64,000 bases of DNA from contig NC_045147.1 of assembly GCF_008831285.2 (NCBI RefSeq), positions 1,016,001 through 1,080,000 of the forward strand, read 5' to 3'. Origin of the DNA: Nymphaea colorata. Lineage: Eukaryota; Streptophyta; Magnoliopsida; Nymphaeales; Nymphaeaceae. A model generated the notes under the pieces. It searched no databases, was not told the origin of the DNA, and worked only from the letters and a program-made list of their open reading frames with translations. The position numbers and the translations under genes were made by a program. Positions 61,711 to 64,000 of the stretch are shown piece after piece (the first letter of the stretch is position 1; each line of letters starts with the position of its first letter).

Positions 61711-61719
61711 GCAAGTTTA

Positions 61720-61930
61720 GCAGATAAGCTTCAATCCAGATTGCCTTTCCTGGAAATATATTTCTTTATCATCAAACATATAAATATATTTTTGAAAATA
61801 TATTTCTCAGTCATCACACACACCAAAATTGGAATCGGAAAGATTTTTCCCATTCACTTTTTCCAGGAAATATATTTCCAGATATTTATTTTCAATTCCA
61901 CATTTCCAGGCCATCAAACGGCCCCTAAAT
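61720..61930. mobile_element. Possible MITE end (GGCCCCTAA)
   Basis: The right border CCATCAAACGGCCCCTAA is the complement of a common plant hAT-MITE terminus. Repeated GGAAATATATTTC palindromic words fill the interior. The left terminus was not found, so this may be a truncated element. Confidence 0.35.
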
Positions 61931-64000
61931 AAAAAAGGAAAGTTCTAACCCTTTCCTGCATGGGGGAGAGAGAAGAGAGAGAAAAAGAAAGGAAAATTGA
62001 TGGTTGTAATGACGGTTGCTCCTTGCTGTTGGGCAAGACTGTGACAGTCGCTGGCTGGTGTCGGACTTTTGCCCAATCAGTTCTGCAAAGGCAACGAATT
62101 AGCTGATGTCGGCTAGATAATCAAAGACAATATTGCCATGTAATTGTCATCGGACAAACCAGAACAATTTCAAAGCCAGTTCAGAACTTCTATACATAAT
62201 TTTTGCAGAGGTCAGTATCTTCAGTTGAAGCCCAATTTCATCGTTTCCATTTTTTCCTTTAAAAATATTCATATAGGGGAAGTTTTTAGGTTGTGTTTGT
62301 TAACAAGGTGTCTGTGGTGGCGATCAGATGAGCGGGCTGCAACCTTTGAGTCTCCAATCAGGCAAGCGGCAGATCCTTTAATTCATCATTCCTATTTCAC
62401 AGAAGGGCGCAATTCAATGTCTCAATGCCCTAGAGTCTGATGAGGCTCAATAGTCACAGCCGACTCTTGCTGGATGGCGAAAAGGATGGTGGTTTCCTTT
62501 TTCTCTTTTAATTTTTTGTTATTTTTAAAATAAAATTGCTTTGAAAGGACAAGCTTGCATTCTATTTTATTATTTAATATTTTTAAAGGAACGATTGTTT
62601 GAGAAAATTCATCAAAAGTTGAGGGTCACTTTGTTAACTACTAAAACTTGAGCATGAATTGGTTATTGGCTTAGATATTGAGCATTTATTTATATTTTTT
62701 TTCTATTTTTTGGATTTATTTATATTTTTTTCTATTTTTAATGAGAAAGTTTTATGTATAGAATGGCATGCAGTCGAACTAACAATTGATGCTATTAGTA
62801 AATTCCTTGCTACAGGTAAAAAGCATTAGGCTGCAATTTTCCTCAAATATACCAGAGATTAAGAGATCTACATATGTAGATTTGAGCAGAGATACAAGAA
62901 AATCTAAATCAAGTTATGTTCACTTTTACATGGAAAGCAGGTTTATAGCAATCTAAGTTGCAACAACGTGTTGTACTCTCTCCTACTGAAGTCGAGCATA
63001 TGACCATAGTCAAAGCATTTAAAGAAATGCCATGGATAAAATAACATTATCAAAGATTTGGACTAAATTCAAAAGAAGAGGGAGGTTAATTGTGATAAAA
63101 TAGTATATATTTAGCCAAGAATCCAACTTATCATTTGAAGCACAAGCACTTTAACTTGAGAGTCGAGATATCAACAAGTGAAAGTCGAAGAGAGACAAAC
63201 AGAAAACGATATGCTAAAATGTTGACAGACACACTACGAGATTTGTTGAAACCAGGAAGAGTTGGTGCCAGACAGTATGTAAAATAAAGGTTCTCTTTAG
63301 GAGCATTTCAAGGGGAGATCTGAATTTAAATCCATCCATGTTTGGGATGATTCATTCTTGCCTTTCTTGTGTAAAGTAAAATGTAATATTTCAATAGGAA
63401 GTTTTAAACGTCTCCATATGTTTTTACTAACATTTTAAGCCCTTGTATGCATTTGTTCTTTTGAAGGGACAGATTTGTCTTTGGGAATTGTTCTACATGC
63501 TTATGGGAGTATGAGAGAAATTTTTTGTACCATCAAAAGAATAAATGAAGATTCTTACATGCAATGGAAGTGTTGACTCCTTAAGTTTGAAAACTTAGAA
63601 AACCTACTACGCCTTATTTTATATAGAGGTTTTTTTTCATAGTTTTCCTTCATTTTTAAGAATGGTTTTTCATGTAAATCATGTATTTCTTCTTTTGTTT
63701 TATCTTTTTTGTTTGTATTGTTCTATTGTATTCTTGATGGATGCAGTGGGTGCATAAACTTTAGTTCTGTGAAGGATGCAAACATGATACATCTTTAGAA
63801 CATAGATGATAACAATTTGTGTATGTATATGTATATATCAAATAGCCATGAATTTAAAATTATTGCTAAAATCATCACAATCAATTAGTAAAAACGTATG
63901 GACTGGCAAGCCAATAAAAGTCCAATCATTAGTTCAATTTCAGTAAATAATACTCATTTAGACTGCAAAAACTGCAAAAAGATAAATACATGACATTATA
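61931..64000. other. Spacer to the window end
   Basis: I found no gene and no remaining PP2C exon. The segment 62500-64000 is AT-rich with scattered LINE-like phrases (for example VWDDSFLP near 63340), too weak to call an element. A tandem TTTATTTATATTTTTTTCTATTTTT word lies at 62687-62739. Confidence 0.4.

Overview
This is nuclear DNA from a flowering plant. Three intron-rich genes with canonical plant exon structure sit in a background of AT-rich spacer, microsatellites and several classes of plant transposon. One of the genes, ndhU, encodes a nuclear-encoded subunit of the chloroplast NDH complex. I cannot name the species. There are no operons, CRISPR arrays or prokaryotic signals.

Layout. 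1-6.1 kb: a complete thermospermine synthase gene (ACL5 type, minus strand, 10 exons, 337 aa) with a TATA box. 6.1-18.8 kb: gene-poor spacer with direct repeats, a tRNA-derived SINE, small inverted-repeat elements and a decayed LINE. 18.9-23.3 kb: the 40S ribosomal protein S3 gene (minus strand, 5 exons, 238 aa), whose 3.1-kb second intron carries a tandem duplication. 24.1-25.3 kb: small DNA elements. 25.5-41.7 kb: one 16.2-kb Ty3/gypsy retrotransposon of the Tat (Ogre-like) lineage on the minus strand. It has very long LTRs, an extra ORF upstream of gag with a plant-mobile-domain-like motif, gag, protease, reverse transcriptase, RNase H, a second RNase H and integrase. All modules except possibly ORF1 and protease are broken. 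41.7-48.5 kb: AT-rich spacer without a supported gene. 48.7-52.5 kb: ndhU (plus strand, 5 exons, 210 aa). 54.3-58.9 kb: a decayed LINE split by a 1.4-kb hAT-like DNA element with an 8-bp target duplication. 59.0-59.5 kb: a copia/Tnt1-type integrase relic. 61.3-61.7 kb: one isolated, frameshifted exon of a PP2C protein phosphatase. The rest has no recognisable genes.

The three intact genes have unrelated roles: polyamine synthesis for xylem patterning, cytosolic translation, and photosynthetic cyclic electron flow. They do not form a cluster. Exon boundaries were placed by reading both strands, matching remembered family features, and requiring GT/GC-AG splice sites and phase agreement. Each model closes in frame from ATG to stop. 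I found no convincing novel biological system. The items most worth checking are the extra ORF1 of the Tat element with its unequal LTRs, the nested DNA element in the LINE, two likely GC-AG introns, and a small hAT-like repeat family with several copies in the window.
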